A stretch of DNA of 64,000 nt from an uncultured Luminiphilus sp. Lineage in GTDB: Bacteria > Pseudomonadota > Gammaproteobacteria > Pseudomonadales > Halieaceae. The stretch covers positions 1-64,000 of the forward strand of contig CALSVI010000012.1 in the NCBI GenBank assembly GCA_943840615.1. The letters are read 5' to 3'. Below are positions 19,646 to 29,976 of the stretch, one piece after another. Both the position numbers and the translations under genes were made by a program. Position 1 is the first letter of the stretch. The number at the start of each line of letters is the position of its first letter. A model generated the notes under the pieces. The model ran no database searches. It saw only the letters and a list, made by a program, of their open reading frames with translations, and had not been told where the DNA came from.

Positions 19646-19870
19646 TTAACGCCGATAAAATCTCTTGGCCAACAAAAGCATCAGACCGCCCAAAGCCGCT
19701 AACCCGAGGGTGGGCACTGTTGGCACAGGCTTGGGATGACAGATATCTGGGTCGACGCCCGCACTGATGTCGACAAGACAGTGGTCTGCCATAGCGGAAG
19801 CGGACGCGACATAGGCGACCACGCCCTTAAAAGTGGCGGTTATAGCCTGCCGGCGCGTTATCGATTGCAT
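19646..19870 (-). CDS. 74-aa precursor with N-terminal signal peptide and IPTL/VPTL-CTERM-like sorting tail
   Basis: MQSITRRQAITATFKGVVAYVASASAMA | DHCLVDISAGVDPDICHPKPVPT | VPTLGLAALGGLMLLLAKRFYRR*; AGGTGG Shine-Dalgarno upstream. Confidence 0.6.
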   Translation of the reverse strand: MQSITRRQAITATFKGVVAYVASASAMADHCLVDISAGVDPDICHPKPVPTVPTLGLAALGGLMLLLAKRFYRR

Positions 19871-19898
19871 TTTTTCCACCTGAAAACTCTTCACGTCA

Positions 19899-20654
19899 TT
19901 AGTCACGTCCAGCGTAATATGAACCTCTGTAGCCACACAAGCCTAAAAGGTTTCCCGTCAATTGCGCTAACGATGCCCATGCGTCGTGCACAACCTCAGA
20001 CCGATTCTTGGAACGCAGCGTGTAAGCGAACATCACCTTCACCCACATGAGAAATACGTTAAAAAAACGCCGCGGCAATTGAATCGACACGCCTACTGCG
20101 ATCGCAAGTGGCGTGCCGTATTTTTTTAGCATCAACATACCCGCTACGCCATGATCCAATTTTCGGTGAAATCCCACCTTAAAAGTGATTCTCTGACCGG
20201 TAATCGTCTCCCGAATCACCGCTTTGGGAACAGGGACCGCTTCGATATCCAGTGCAGCTGCCTGCCGACGAAAATCGGTATCCTCTGATCCACAGGCGTC
20301 AAATCGCGGATCAAATCGCAATTCACACTCGCGGTAGAGACTGGCATGAATCAGCAAATTGCCGCCGCCAAACCGCGTAGGCCTCTCAAACATTTGCTCC
20401 AAATTGTCCGGGTCCCTCTCGATTGCCAGAGAGTAGCCATCGGGAAAGCGATACCAGTATTGGCCATGAAACAGCCGACCCTCGGGCTTCGATTTCATCG
20501 CTTCCGTGTAGGCTTCTAACCACGATTCAATAGGGAGAACATCGTCGTCCAAGCACGCCACCCACTCAGCATCGAGCCGCTCCGCCTCAGCGAAAACACG
20601 ATTTCGGACCGCAGATAACCCAAGCTCCGGCTCTAGGAAGCAATGGGTTAGCAA
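19899..20654 (-). CDS. glycosyltransferase family 2; N-terminus probably extends upstream to about 20810
   Basis: DDDVLP DXD-like motif, GSEDTDF; open frame upstream encodes LILLAICTRDTAVFEAHCAQGIAKLSFPPGFRYEVLLVENRRE. Confidence 0.75.
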   Translation of the reverse strand: MLTHCFLEPELGLSAVRNRVFAEAERLDAEWVACLDDDVLPIESWLEAYTEAMKSKPEGRLFHGQYWYRFPDGYSLAIERDPDNLEQMFERPTRFGGGNLLIHASLYRECELRFDPRFDACGSEDTDFRRQAAALDIEAVPVPKAVIRETITGQRITFKVGFHRKLDHGVAGMLMLKKYGTPLAIAVGVSIQLPRRFFNVFLMWVKVMFAYTLRSKNRSEVVHDAWASLAQLTGNLLGLCGYRGSYYAGRD

Positions 20655-20876
20655 TCCGGTTTCAACCTTGCCTAGCCTCGGCGAAGCCTCGCGTCGGTTT
20701 TCGACGAGCAGAACCTCATAACGAAAACCGGGGGGAAATGAGAGCTTGGCTATGCCCTGAGCACAGTGCGCTTCAAAAACTGCCGTGTCTCGCGTGCAAA
20801 TCGCCAGCAGAATGAGCGGTTTCTCTTCTTTTTCTCCGCACTCGCTCAGTGTTTCTGCTCCGATTCGATCGTTTGA

Positions 20877-22473
20877 TCAGTTGCTGGATGAAGATACCAG
20901 TTCACGGAGCGTGGTTTTGAGAATCTTGCCGATGTGACTCCGCGGCAGCTCATCGAGCTGCTTGAGCGCCGAGATGCGCTGGGTTTTGCCCAGCTCGGCA
21001 TTGGCGCGAGCGCAGACTGCAACGAGGTCCAGCTGCTCACCGTCCCGCCGCGACCACAAAGCCCAAAGGCGTCTCGCCCCACTCCCTGGAGGGGATGCCA
21101 ATCACAGCAGCATCCGCCACTTCAGGTTGCTTTAGGAGCGCATCCTCCAGATCCCGGGGGTAAATGTTGAAACCGCCAGAAATAATCATGTCCTTGGAGC
21201 GGCCCAGCAGGGTAACGAAACCCTCTTCGTCTACGCGACCAATATCGCCCATGCGCTGCCAGCGCTCGCCGTGGTCGTCGTACCAACTGGCCTCTTCGGT
21301 TTTGTCGGGCTGGTTCTGATAGCCCGACATCATGGTGGTCGAGCGACCCACCAACTCGCCAATCTCGCCTACAGGTAACCGATTCAATTGCTCGTCAATG
21401 GTGAACACTTCGCTACCGCCCCAAGGGATCCCAACCGTGTGGAGCTTATCGGGGTTGGTGTCGGCGCGGAGCAGACAGACCACGCCACCCTCGGTCATAG
21501 AGTAAATCTCAATCAGCGCCCCGGGCATGCGCCGCACAACCTCGGCTTTGAGCTCCGCCGAAAACGGCGCACTGGTGCAGTACTTGAGCGCCATACTTGA
21601 GAGGTCGTAGTCATCAAACTGCGGGAAGTCCATCAGTCTCTGGTACTGCACCGGCACCAAAATGGTATGCGTCGCCCGGTGTTGCTGGGCCAGCTCCAGC
21701 CAGCGCGCGCAATCGAACTTGCGCATCAGCACCGCGGTGCCGCCGTAGGCCATGGTGGCCACAAAAATCCCCAGCGTGGTATTGGAGTACATCGGCGTAG
21801 ACAGCAGCGTTACCTGACCCGGCAACCCCAAGCCACTCTCTTCTCCCACTGCCATCTGGTACCAGCGCATCTGGCGGCTGTGCACAATGCCTTTTGGTGT
21901 GCCCGTCGTGCCGCTGGAATAGATGATGTTGTAAGGGTCGTTAGGGCCAGTCTCGACCTCAAGTGGTGTGGCACCCTCGGCGGCCATCCAATCGAACAGG
22001 AACGGCGCACCATCAGACTCGTCTGGCGCATCCATCATCACGTGCTTAAGGGTCGGCAACGCGACACCACTGTCGACGAGCTCCGCGCGCTTTATGTGAT
22101 CTATGAACAAATGCTCCGCGCCGCTATCGGTCATCATGGCGGCGAGTTGCTGCGGGGTCGCAGAGGTGGTCAGGGGCGCGGCACAGCCGCCCGCGGCAAT
22201 GGCCCCGAGATACACCAACGCATAACGAATGGTGGTGGTGCCGAGAATGGAGACTGCCTGACCCTTTTGTAGGCCCTCAGCTTGCAGCTGTGCGGCAATC
22301 CGATTCACCAGTGCTGCAGTCTGTGACCAGGTCAGCTGCTCTTCACCATCATCGAGCGCAATACGGTCTGGCTGGTTTGCGGCGTGGGCGTTAATGAGCC
22401 AAGCCAGCTCACCATAAGGCTGCTTGAGATATTGCAGCGTCTCGGTGGCGGGTATTGAGGTATTGGGAGTCAT
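20877..22473 (-). CDS. AMP-dependent acyl-CoA synthetase, interrupted by a +1 frameshift near 21044
   Basis: YSSGTTGTPKGIVHSR; C-terminal domain continues in another frame: DGEQLDLVAVCARANAELGKTQRISALKQLDELPRSHIGKILKTTLREL. Confidence 0.8.
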
Positions 22474-22546
22474 AGCGCGCTCGGTTCGCGTCCGCAGTCA
22501 GGTTGCCAACTGCGTTTTACCACGGGCGCTACGCTAGTGGCAGGGT

Positions 22547-23872
22547 TTAGGCACTGGCGCGAGCGGGTTTCCGGTTGCGGCCGCCCTGCTTTGCCGACTG
22601 TCCACCCTGACTTTTGTTGGCCTGACCACCGCGATGCTTCTTGGCGCCAGACTTTGCCTTATTAGAAGGGCGCTTACCGCCGGTTTTATTCGGGGGCCGC
22701 TTGCCGCTGGATTTGACTGGCTTGGTGGGCAAGCGATGCTCGGGCTCAAATCCCTCGATCTCTTCCCGTGGAATCGATTTTTTGATCAGCCTCTCGATTT
22801 TCTGAAGCTGGGAAACCTCGTCCGCGCTCACTAACGAGAGCGCAATGCCCGCCTCGCCCGCGCGACCTGTTCGGCCGATGCGATGCACATAATCTTCCGC
22901 GACATGGGGCAGATCAAAATTCACGACCCGCGGTAGCTGTTGAATATCGATCCCCCGCGCAGCAATATCAGTGGCCACCAGTACCTGTAGTCGCCCGTCT
23001 TTAAATTGCTTCAACGCGCGGGTGCGTGACCCCTGTGTCTTATCGCCATGAATCGAGTCGCTATTGATGCCCGCGTTGCATAGCTTGCGCGATATCTTGT
23101 CAGCACCATGTTTGGTGCGAGAGAAAACCAGTACCTGACCCCATCGCTCGCTGGTCACCAAATGCTTCAACAGATCTGTTTTACGCGTTTTGTCGACGGG
23201 ATATACCGTCTGATCGATGAGGCTAACGGTGGTATTGGCCGGCGTGACCTGAATTTTTTGTGGCTGGTGTAAAAACTCGCCTGCCAGAGACTCGATCTCG
23301 CGAGAGAATGTGGCGGAAAACATCAGTGTTTGGCGCTTTTTGGGCAACTCCGCATGGATGCGGCGCATCGCAGGGATAAAACCCATATCGAGCATCCTGT
23401 CAGCCTCATCCAGCACCCACATCCTCACGCGGTCGAGCCGCACGGCGCCCTGCCCCAATAAATCTAACAAGCGGCCAGGGGTCGCGACCAGAATATCGGT
23501 ACCTCGGGCGAGCTGGCGAATCTGAGGACGGATGTTGACGCCACCGCACACCATTTGGCTATGCAGCTTGAGTCCCGCGCCGTAGCCCCGAATGTCATCG
23601 GCGATCTGCGCTGCGAGCTCCCGGGTAGGGGTCAAAATTAAACAACTGACGTCTTTCGGCCCCGGGCGTGCCCCCCCCTTGAGCATATGAAGCACAGGCA
23701 GCGTAAAAGCAGCCGTTTTGCCGGTTCCGGTTTGTGCGGCCGCCATCAGGTCACAACCTGACAGCACCTGCGGGATGGCCTTGGCCTGAATCGGCGAAGG
23801 CGTGTCGTAACCCTTGGCCGTAATATTTTGTATGAGCTTGGCGTTCAGGCCCAGCTCGTTAAATGCGGTCAT
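22547..23872 (-). CDS. rhlE: DEAD-box ATP-dependent RNA helicase, RhlE-like
   Basis: AQTGTGKTAAF, DEAD, SATF, HRIGRTGRAG, basic C-terminal tail. Confidence 0.9.
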   Translation of the reverse strand: MTAFNELGLNAKLIQNITAKGYDTPSPIQAKAIPQVLSGCDLMAAAQTGTGKTAAFTLPVLHMLKGGARPGPKDVSCLILTPTRELAAQIADDIRGYGAGLKLHSQMVCGGVNIRPQIRQLARGTDILVATPGRLLDLLGQGAVRLDRVRMWVLDEADRMLDMGFIPAMRRIHAELPKKRQTLMFSATFSREIESLAGEFLHQPQKIQVTPANTTVSLIDQTVYPVDKTRKTDLLKHLVTSERWGQVLVFSRTKHGADKISRKLCNAGINSDSIHGDKTQGSRTRALKQFKDGRLQVLVATDIAARGIDIQQLPRVVNFDLPHVAEDYVHRIGRTGRAGEAGIALSLVSADEVSQLQKIERLIKKSIPREEIEGFEPEHRLPTKPVKSSGKRPPNKTGGKRPSNKAKSGAKKHRGGQANKSQGGQSAKQGGRNRKPARASA

Positions 23873-24030
23873 CGTGTGCTCTGTGTTGGGTATCGCGTTT
23901 AGGTGCAACGTGACGTGAGGGAGTCGAGAGTGGTGTTACGCAGCGCAACCCTCAACGGATGGCGCGCAGTATGCGGGGGCAGGCCTACAATACAAGTTTT
24001 ATTTCACCGCACTATCTACCAAAGCCATTT

Positions 24031-25345
24031 TTAGGATCGCGATGGTGTCGCCTCTCGCGTCATCGCCCCAAGACCTCGCCACATCAACAGCACTGCCAGC
24101 GGGAGGAAGATCGCTCCGACCAAAGACAAAGAGGCACCCACCGCGCGCGCATCCGCAAAGATATAGTCGTTTGCCAACGCCACACTGGCGGGCCCCAGCG
24201 ACAGTCCGATCAGATTCGTACAGAGCACGTAACAACCCGCCATCAAACCTCGCATTTCATTGGGACATGCGTTCTGCAGCCCTGTGGCGAAGAGCGCCAG
24301 TGGAAAAGTGACCAAATAGCTTGCGCAGGCAATGAAGCTCAGTGCGATAGGCAATGAAGTCGCCAGTCCAGCTGAGATCAATACCGGTATCAGCAGAAGG
24401 GTAGATAGAATCGAAGTCAGCAGCGGCGCGCCACTGCCATGCCCGCGTCGTACCATCCAGCGCGACATGACAGGGCCGCTTAACACACCCGCTGAACCGG
24501 CTAGTAAGGCGATTGTCCCGTAATAACGTCCCGCCTGAACTATCTCGAGGTCATGCACTCTGATCAACAAGCTTGGAACCCATGCCTGAAGTGCGTACAA
24601 CACCAGAACGATAAAAGGGGAGCCCAGCAAATACGCGCCAAAGATCCCGCGGCGCGGCCATATATATTCAGCTACCTCCCGCCACGTCAGACTCACCGAG
24701 GCCTCTGAGACCCGCTCCGTCCTCGGGGGATCGCGGAGCAGAGGTAATAAGAAGACCATACATAAACCAGGAATAGCCACTAACATGAATGTCAGCTGCC
24801 ACGGCGCCAATACACCCAGCAGCGGCAACTCTATGGCACCCAACGCACTCGCCCAGCGCACAACCTCAGCGCCCAGAATGAGAGATAAACCGGCACCCAG
24901 ATAGGGACCCATTAAAAAAATACTGACGGGTAAAGCCCGCCTCTCCTCTGGAAAATAATCTGCGAGTAAAGACCAGGAAGCGGGGGTCACACTGGCCTCT
25001 CCGGCGCCAACACCCATGCGAGCCACACCCAATTGCCAAAAGTTCTTGCTCAGACCGCAGCTCACACAACTGACTGTCCAAACAAGAATCCCGATCACCA
25101 GAACGCGAATTCGGTTGGCCCGATCAACAATGCGACCCAACGGGATGCTCAAAATGACATAGGGTAAAACAAAGGCCAGCCCCTGAAGAAAGCTGAACCT
25201 GCGAGTCGGATAAAGACAGATCTGTGCGAATGGGATCGACCAACAAATTGATGATCTGCCGGTCGATAAAAGAAAAAGTATATGTTGCCGTCAACAGCGC
25301 CAGAGCCCACCAGGCAGCCCTGCCGCGAGTTTGACGCTCGCTCAA
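24031..25345 (-). CDS. MFS transporter, interrupted by a +1 frameshift near 25189
   Basis: N-part TFSFIDRQIINLLVDPIRTDLSLSDSQVQL, C-part IPLGRIVDRANRIRV...GAGEASVTPASWSLLADYFP. Confidence 0.8.
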
Positions 25346-25794
25346 AGCCCCGACCCATCCTCTGAATAAATCACCCAGATCTTGCGATAACCCTCAGTCT
25401 CCCAGCGTCCAATCCACTCTTTGGGAATGGTTACCGCCTCGCCCGCATTGACGGTCATCGCCCTGCCATCCGACGAGGTCAGTATCACACTGCCCTCAAG
25501 GAAGAACATGAACTCATCCACACCGTAAGGCTCGGTGATATCAAAGACCTGTGGCCCGGCTTTGTACAGGCCTGAAGCAAACTTACCGTCGCTCGATTTG
25601 AGCGAAGTAAAGTCGAGAATCTTTTGACCCGACTGCTCCGTCGTGACGGTCGTAGGGTGATCGAATACCGCCCCTCCAAGGTCAATCACCGACAATTTAG
25701 CGGGATGCTTCACGTCAGCGAAGGCAAGTTCGCCGCTTAATAAGGCCACCACAGTAATACCAACCCTGTTTATCCATGCCTGCTTTTTCTTCAT
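25342..25794 (-). CDS. secreted cupin-domain protein
   Basis: Signal peptide; cupin core DEFMFFLEGSVILTSSDGRAMTVNAGEAVTIPKEWIGRWET. Confidence 0.7.
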   Translation of the reverse strand: MKKKQAWINRVGITVVALLSGELAFADVKHPAKLSVIDLGGAVFDHPTTVTTEQSGQKILDFTSLKSSDGKFASGLYKAGPQVFDITEPYGVDEFMFFLEGSVILTSSDGRAMTVNAGEAVTIPKEWIGRWETEGYRKIWVIYSEDGSGL

Positions 25795-25927
25795 TGCTGC
25801 TTGCTCCTGGTTCGCTGGACCTAAGATGTTACTGGTACTCTTCACCAACGCACAGAACTTATGACCTACAAGCCGAATCCCTCGTGGAGGACAAGGGCCC
25901 TATCGAGACGAGAAGCTCGGAGCCAAT

Positions 25928-27808
25928 ATGACGCGAAAAACTGACAGGCAGTTGGGCATGTTCAAACCCATTACCCGGCGTGACTTCGTTCAGGGAGCCG
26001 CGGTAATCGCTGGCGCGACACTGCACCCAAATGCTTTGGGTGATCCCAGAGCCATTGGAAACGCCGGGCAACCTGATATCGGTAGCCGCTCACATTATCC
26101 GCCGACGAAAACGGGTATGCGAGGTTCACATCCGGGAGCATACGAAGCGGCCCACGCACTGGGGCGCCATGGCGCAGCGTTCCCAGAGCCGGCAGACACT
26201 GGCGAGCACTATGACCTTGTGGTGGTAGGCGCCGGAATCTCCGGTCTGGCTGCAGCTCACTTTTACCGTGAGAAGATGGGCCCGGATGCTCGCATTCTGC
26301 TGCTTGAAAATCACGATGACTTCGGCGGTCACGCCAAGCGGAATGAGTTTCACCAGAGCGGCAAGATGGTCTTGTCGCTCGGCGGCACTCACAACCTCGA
26401 GTGGTGGAAATTCAGCGATACCGTGAATGCCGTCCTAAAAGACCATGGCGTTAACCCGCAAACCATGCTCGACGAGATGACTTTCGAGTACGGACGCGAC
26501 GCACCCCATAGCCCCGCAACGTGGTTTGATAAAGAGCACTACGGTGAAAATCGCCTGTTAACGAACTTCAGCTTGAGAAGCCGCCTTACTGCCGAACAGA
26601 TAAGCCGTATTCCAATCTCTGACGCAGGGCGCGCGTCACTGACCAGTTTCTACGCCAGCGGTCCAACACACGCCGATCAATCAGAAGATGAGACAGAGAG
26701 ACTGCTGGGCAACATCAGCTACCCCGCTTTTCTTCGTCAATACGGTGGTCTGACCGAGGATGCAGTCCAGCTATTTGACAAAGAACAGCATGGTTCATGG
26801 GGACTGGAAATGCGTGCACTTTCAGCAGCCGAAGCGATAGAGGAAGGCTATCCGGGTGCACATTTATTCGGTCACAACTGGGAGCAGGAGGACTTTGAGT
26901 ATCCGGTCGCGATGTGGCCAGACGGCAACGCGAGTCTCGCACGGCTTATGGTCGCGAGGTTAATCCCCGAGGTCGCTCCAGGAGTCACGGCAGGCAGCGT
27001 GGCGACCGCGCAATTCGATTACACCGTTTTAGATCAGGACAGTGCCGCTGTTCGACTGAGACTCAACGCAACGGTCGTTGGCGCGGAAAATACCGACTCG
27101 GGTGTAGTAGTGAACTATTTTTCGGGTGGCCAGGTTCAGCAAGTCTCGGCACGGCATGCGGTACTGGCCTGCTATCACAGCATGATTCCGTCTATTTGCC
27201 CTTCGATGACTGACACCCAGAAAGCAGCATTGAAGTATCAGGTCAAGATGCCCCTGATACTGACCAACGTTCTGATCCGCAATCGTGAAGCGCTCGACAG
27301 GCTCGGGGTCGATGCCATCTCCTGTCCGGGAAGATTACACGCCAGATTGTTCCTTTTTCAGGGCATTCACTCAGGCGGATACGAGGGGCCCGAAGACAGT
27401 AGTGACGCCGTTTCTCTCGTCTTTTGGGGGTCGATATCACCTCCGCAGGAAGCGATCGACATCCATAGTCAGCTGAGGGGATCTCGGCAGAAACTGCTTG
27501 ATCTGACGTTGGACGACTTTGAGCGCGAGGTCCGGACGGTCCTGGACGGATTATTGGGACCGGAGGGTTTCGATGTCGCGGAGGATATTCTTGCCATTAC
27601 GGTAAACCGCTGGCCCCATGGTTACGCCTATGAGTACATGCAGCTATGGGATCCTGATTGGGCACCCGGACAGGCGCCGCATGAAATCGCCCGCAAACGC
27701 TTTGGCTCCATTGCCATTGCGAATGCCGACGCGGGCGCCTCGGCCTATACCCATGTCGCTATTGACCAAGCACAACGAGCCGTAGACGAGTTGCCAGAAA
27801 CGTCATGA
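25928..27808 (+). CDS. Tat-exported NAD(P)/FAD-binding oxidoreductase
   Basis: ITRRDFVQGAAVIAG Tat motif; VVVGAGISGLAAAHFYRE dinucleotide-binding fold. Confidence 0.75.
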   Translation: MTRKTDRQLGMFKPITRRDFVQGAAVIAGATLHPNALGDPRAIGNAGQPDIGSRSHYPPTKTGMRGSHPGAYEAAHALGRHGAAFPEPADTGEHYDLVVVGAGISGLAAAHFYREKMGPDARILLLENHDDFGGHAKRNEFHQSGKMVLSLGGTHNLEWWKFSDTVNAVLKDHGVNPQTMLDEMTFEYGRDAPHSPATWFDKEHYGENRLLTNFSLRSRLTAEQISRIPISDAGRASLTSFYASGPTHADQSEDETERLLGNISYPAFLRQYGGLTEDAVQLFDKEQHGSWGLEMRALSAAEAIEEGYPGAHLFGHNWEQEDFEYPVAMWPDGNASLARLMVARLIPEVAPGVTAGSVATAQFDYTVLDQDSAAVRLRLNATVVGAENTDSGVVVNYFSGGQVQQVSARHAVLACYHSMIPSICPSMTDTQKAALKYQVKMPLILTNVLIRNREALDRLGVDAISCPGRLHARLFLFQGIHSGGYEGPEDSSDAVSLVFWGSISPPQEAIDIHSQLRGSRQKLLDLTLDDFEREVRTVLDGLLGPEGFDVAEDILAITVNRWPHGYAYEYMQLWDPDWAPGQAPHEIARKRFGSIAIANADAGASAYTHVAIDQAQRAVDELPETS

Positions 27809-28003
27809 GCGAGGCTCTCGGGCTGGCCCTATAATCCGGCTTGCTCACGCGACTTTCAGGAGGAACCGAAAACTCAACGTCAGACTAGCGGCCACCTTGA
27901 TACAGTCTAGCCGGCACCTCTGGTTAGCCCCTCTCAAGCCTGGTTCTTCTTCAATTCAGAAACATCCATCGCACACTAACCGCGGTATTTTTGAGGTCGC
28001 ACC

Positions 28004-28516
28004 ATGACTGAACGGATCATCCAAAACGCCTACTACGTTCCCAACATAGATGAGGGCATTCAGCAGTTTCATCATCTGTGGGGGCTGGGTCCTTTTTTCG
28101 TGCGTCGTCATATCGACTTGGAGAACGTTCTATACCGTGGTCATCCCGCCGAACTGGATATTTCAGCGGCCTATACTCAGGCCGGTGATCTCATGATTGA
28201 ACTGGTCACACAACATGACGATGCCCCGTCCATATTCAGAGATATGTACAGCGCCGACGAGGGTGGCTTTCATCATGTAGCGTTGGACTTTGGTGATCAT
28301 GATGAGCGGGTCCACCATTTCAACCAACTCGGATACGAATCAGTCACGAGCTTCAAAACCGCAGAAGGTCGCGGCGCCACCTATCTCGACACCATGGCGG
28401 CGGTAGGGCACGCGACCGAAATCTATATCGTTAATGACAGCCTTTTTCATTTATATTCGGAGGTCAAGCACGCGTCAGAGCATTGGGATGAAAAACATTT
28501 AATTCTTGAACTCTGA
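28004..28516 (+). CDS. VOC (glyoxalase/bleomycin resistance) family protein
   Basis: Length and fold pattern; GGFHHVALDFGDHDERV. Confidence 0.7.
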   Translation: MTERIIQNAYYVPNIDEGIQQFHHLWGLGPFFVRRHIDLENVLYRGHPAELDISAAYTQAGDLMIELVTQHDDAPSIFRDMYSADEGGFHHVALDFGDHDERVHHFNQLGYESVTSFKTAEGRGATYLDTMAAVGHATEIYIVNDSLFHLYSEVKHASEHWDEKHLILEL

Positions 28517-28614
28517 CCGCTTCATTGAGAAGTAGCGCGATTGAATTCATTAATACAGCGTCCTAATGGCGCAGTCAGAGCGCATCAACCAATAACAGGA
28601 GTGCTAACTCGCTC

Positions 28615-29055
28615 ATGGAACACACTTGCCAATGCCCTTGCGGAACTAATCAATTCTCGGTGAGTGGCGAACCGATCGTCCGCTTTTTCTGCCACTGCTC
28701 TATTTGCCAAGATAAATACAACGCGCCCTTTGCAGACGTCGCGCTATTTAAATTGTCATCCGTAGCGGTCCCTGAGCAGGCCGTCACTTACGGCCAATAC
28801 AAGCGCTTTGTGGCGATTGATCGCGGTATCTGCGATGAGTGTCATAACCCTGTCATGGCCAAAATGGGCGCAGGGGAAAAAGGTTATGCATTTATTGCAG
28901 CACAGAATTTCGCCAACCCGGAGGCTCTGCCGGCCAGCAGCATGCACGTGTTTTACGGCACCCGCGCCACTGACGTCGACGATCTGTTACCCAAACACCA
29001 CAATTGGTTGAGTAGTCAGTGGGCGTTCTTAAAACTACTGAGATCGGCGGGCTGA
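28615..29055 (+). CDS. GFA (glutathione-dependent formaldehyde-activating-like) family protein
   Basis: CQCPCGTNQFSVSG, CHCSICQ, CDECHNPV zinc-binding Cys pattern. Confidence 0.8.
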   Translation: MEHTCQCPCGTNQFSVSGEPIVRFFCHCSICQDKYNAPFADVALFKLSSVAVPEQAVTYGQYKRFVAIDRGICDECHNPVMAKMGAGEKGYAFIAAQNFANPEALPASSMHVFYGTRATDVDDLLPKHHNWLSSQWAFLKLLRSAG

Positions 29056-29100
29056 GCGCCATGGCTCCGCTTTTGGTGTCACCACTTCTCGACCCAGTGG

Positions 29101-29967
29101 CTACACGTGCACCGTGACAGTGGGTACCCGCGCGGAGCGCAACAGATGATTCGTCCTGCTCCCTAAAAAGAGGCTCTTTAAAGGCGAGTGGCTATAAGCC
29201 CCCATCACCAGCATGTCGACTTCTCTGTCGGCCAGCGCCTGCGTAACTTGTTGTTCGGGATCTCCCGGAAGATAGGCCGTTTCGACCTGAAATCCGCTCG
29301 CAGTGAGCGTGCTTTTCGCCCAGTCCAAGTGTTTTTCTGCGTCACTCTTTTGCTTACCCGACATCACGACATGAATCGGCAAATCAGCCAGCCCCGGGTT
29401 AGCGGCAATCAAGCTGATGCACCTGCGTGTCATTCGCTTGCCGTCATAAGCGACCAGCGCACTTTTTGGCTCGGAGAATTCGCTGGCAACAGTGAGTATC
29501 GGCCTGCGAATATTGCGGCTGATGCTTTCAACATGGCGCCCTAGATCATGCTCGGTATGTGCCGCTGACTTACCACGTCGACCCAACACGTAAAGCGCGA
29601 CATCCTGTTGTTGGTCGTCAAGGGTCTCCAGCAATTGTCCATAGCGCTGTCTGACATCGACCGTGATGGCGTCTACACGCTCGCAGCGCTTTTTCAGCTC
29701 ATTGAGAAAAATTCGACCCCGCTCGCGGGTCTCGCGAGACCGCTCACCCTCCTCTTCGGCGAGCCGGTTCAGCAGGTTCTCTTGCGCATCAAAGCCAATA
29801 GCACCACTGTGATCGTCACTGGTCGCTACCTCCTGATGACGGTCTATGATGTGCAACAGCTCGAGAGGCAAAGCAAACCGCCGCGCCGCCCAGGCGCTGT
29901 AGTCGGCTACATAGTCGGCATAAGGAGACTGATCAACACAGGCAAGAATTTTTTTGGATTGCTTCAC
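29101..29967 (-). CDS. universal stress protein, tandem domain
   Basis: Two USP domains; C-terminal MLVMGAYSHSPLKSLFLGSRTNHLLRSARVPTVTV. Confidence 0.85.
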   Translation of the reverse strand: MKQSKKILACVDQSPYADYVADYSAWAARRFALPLELLHIIDRHQEVATSDDHSGAIGFDAQENLLNRLAEEEGERSRETRERGRIFLNELKKRCERVDAITVDVRQRYGQLLETLDDQQQDVALYVLGRRGKSAAHTEHDLGRHVESISRNIRRPILTVASEFSEPKSALVAYDGKRMTRRCISLIAANPGLADLPIHVVMSGKQKSDAEKHLDWAKSTLTASGFQVETAYLPGDPEQQVTQALADREVDMLVMGAYSHSPLKSLFLGSRTNHLLRSARVPTVTVHV

Positions 29968-29976
29968 AGATAGCGT

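Noticed and set aside
21667-22272. 201-aa plus-strand ORF
   Set aside because: Antisense to the acyl-CoA synthetase; Arg/His-rich shadow ORF.
23671-23678. C8 homopolymer in rhlE
   Set aside because: Encodes in-frame Gly residues of the helicase and the frame is intact; no independent sign of phase variation.
23959-24357. 132-aa plus-strand ORF at the end of the MFS gene
   Set aside because: Mostly antisense to the MFS transporter; no supporting features.
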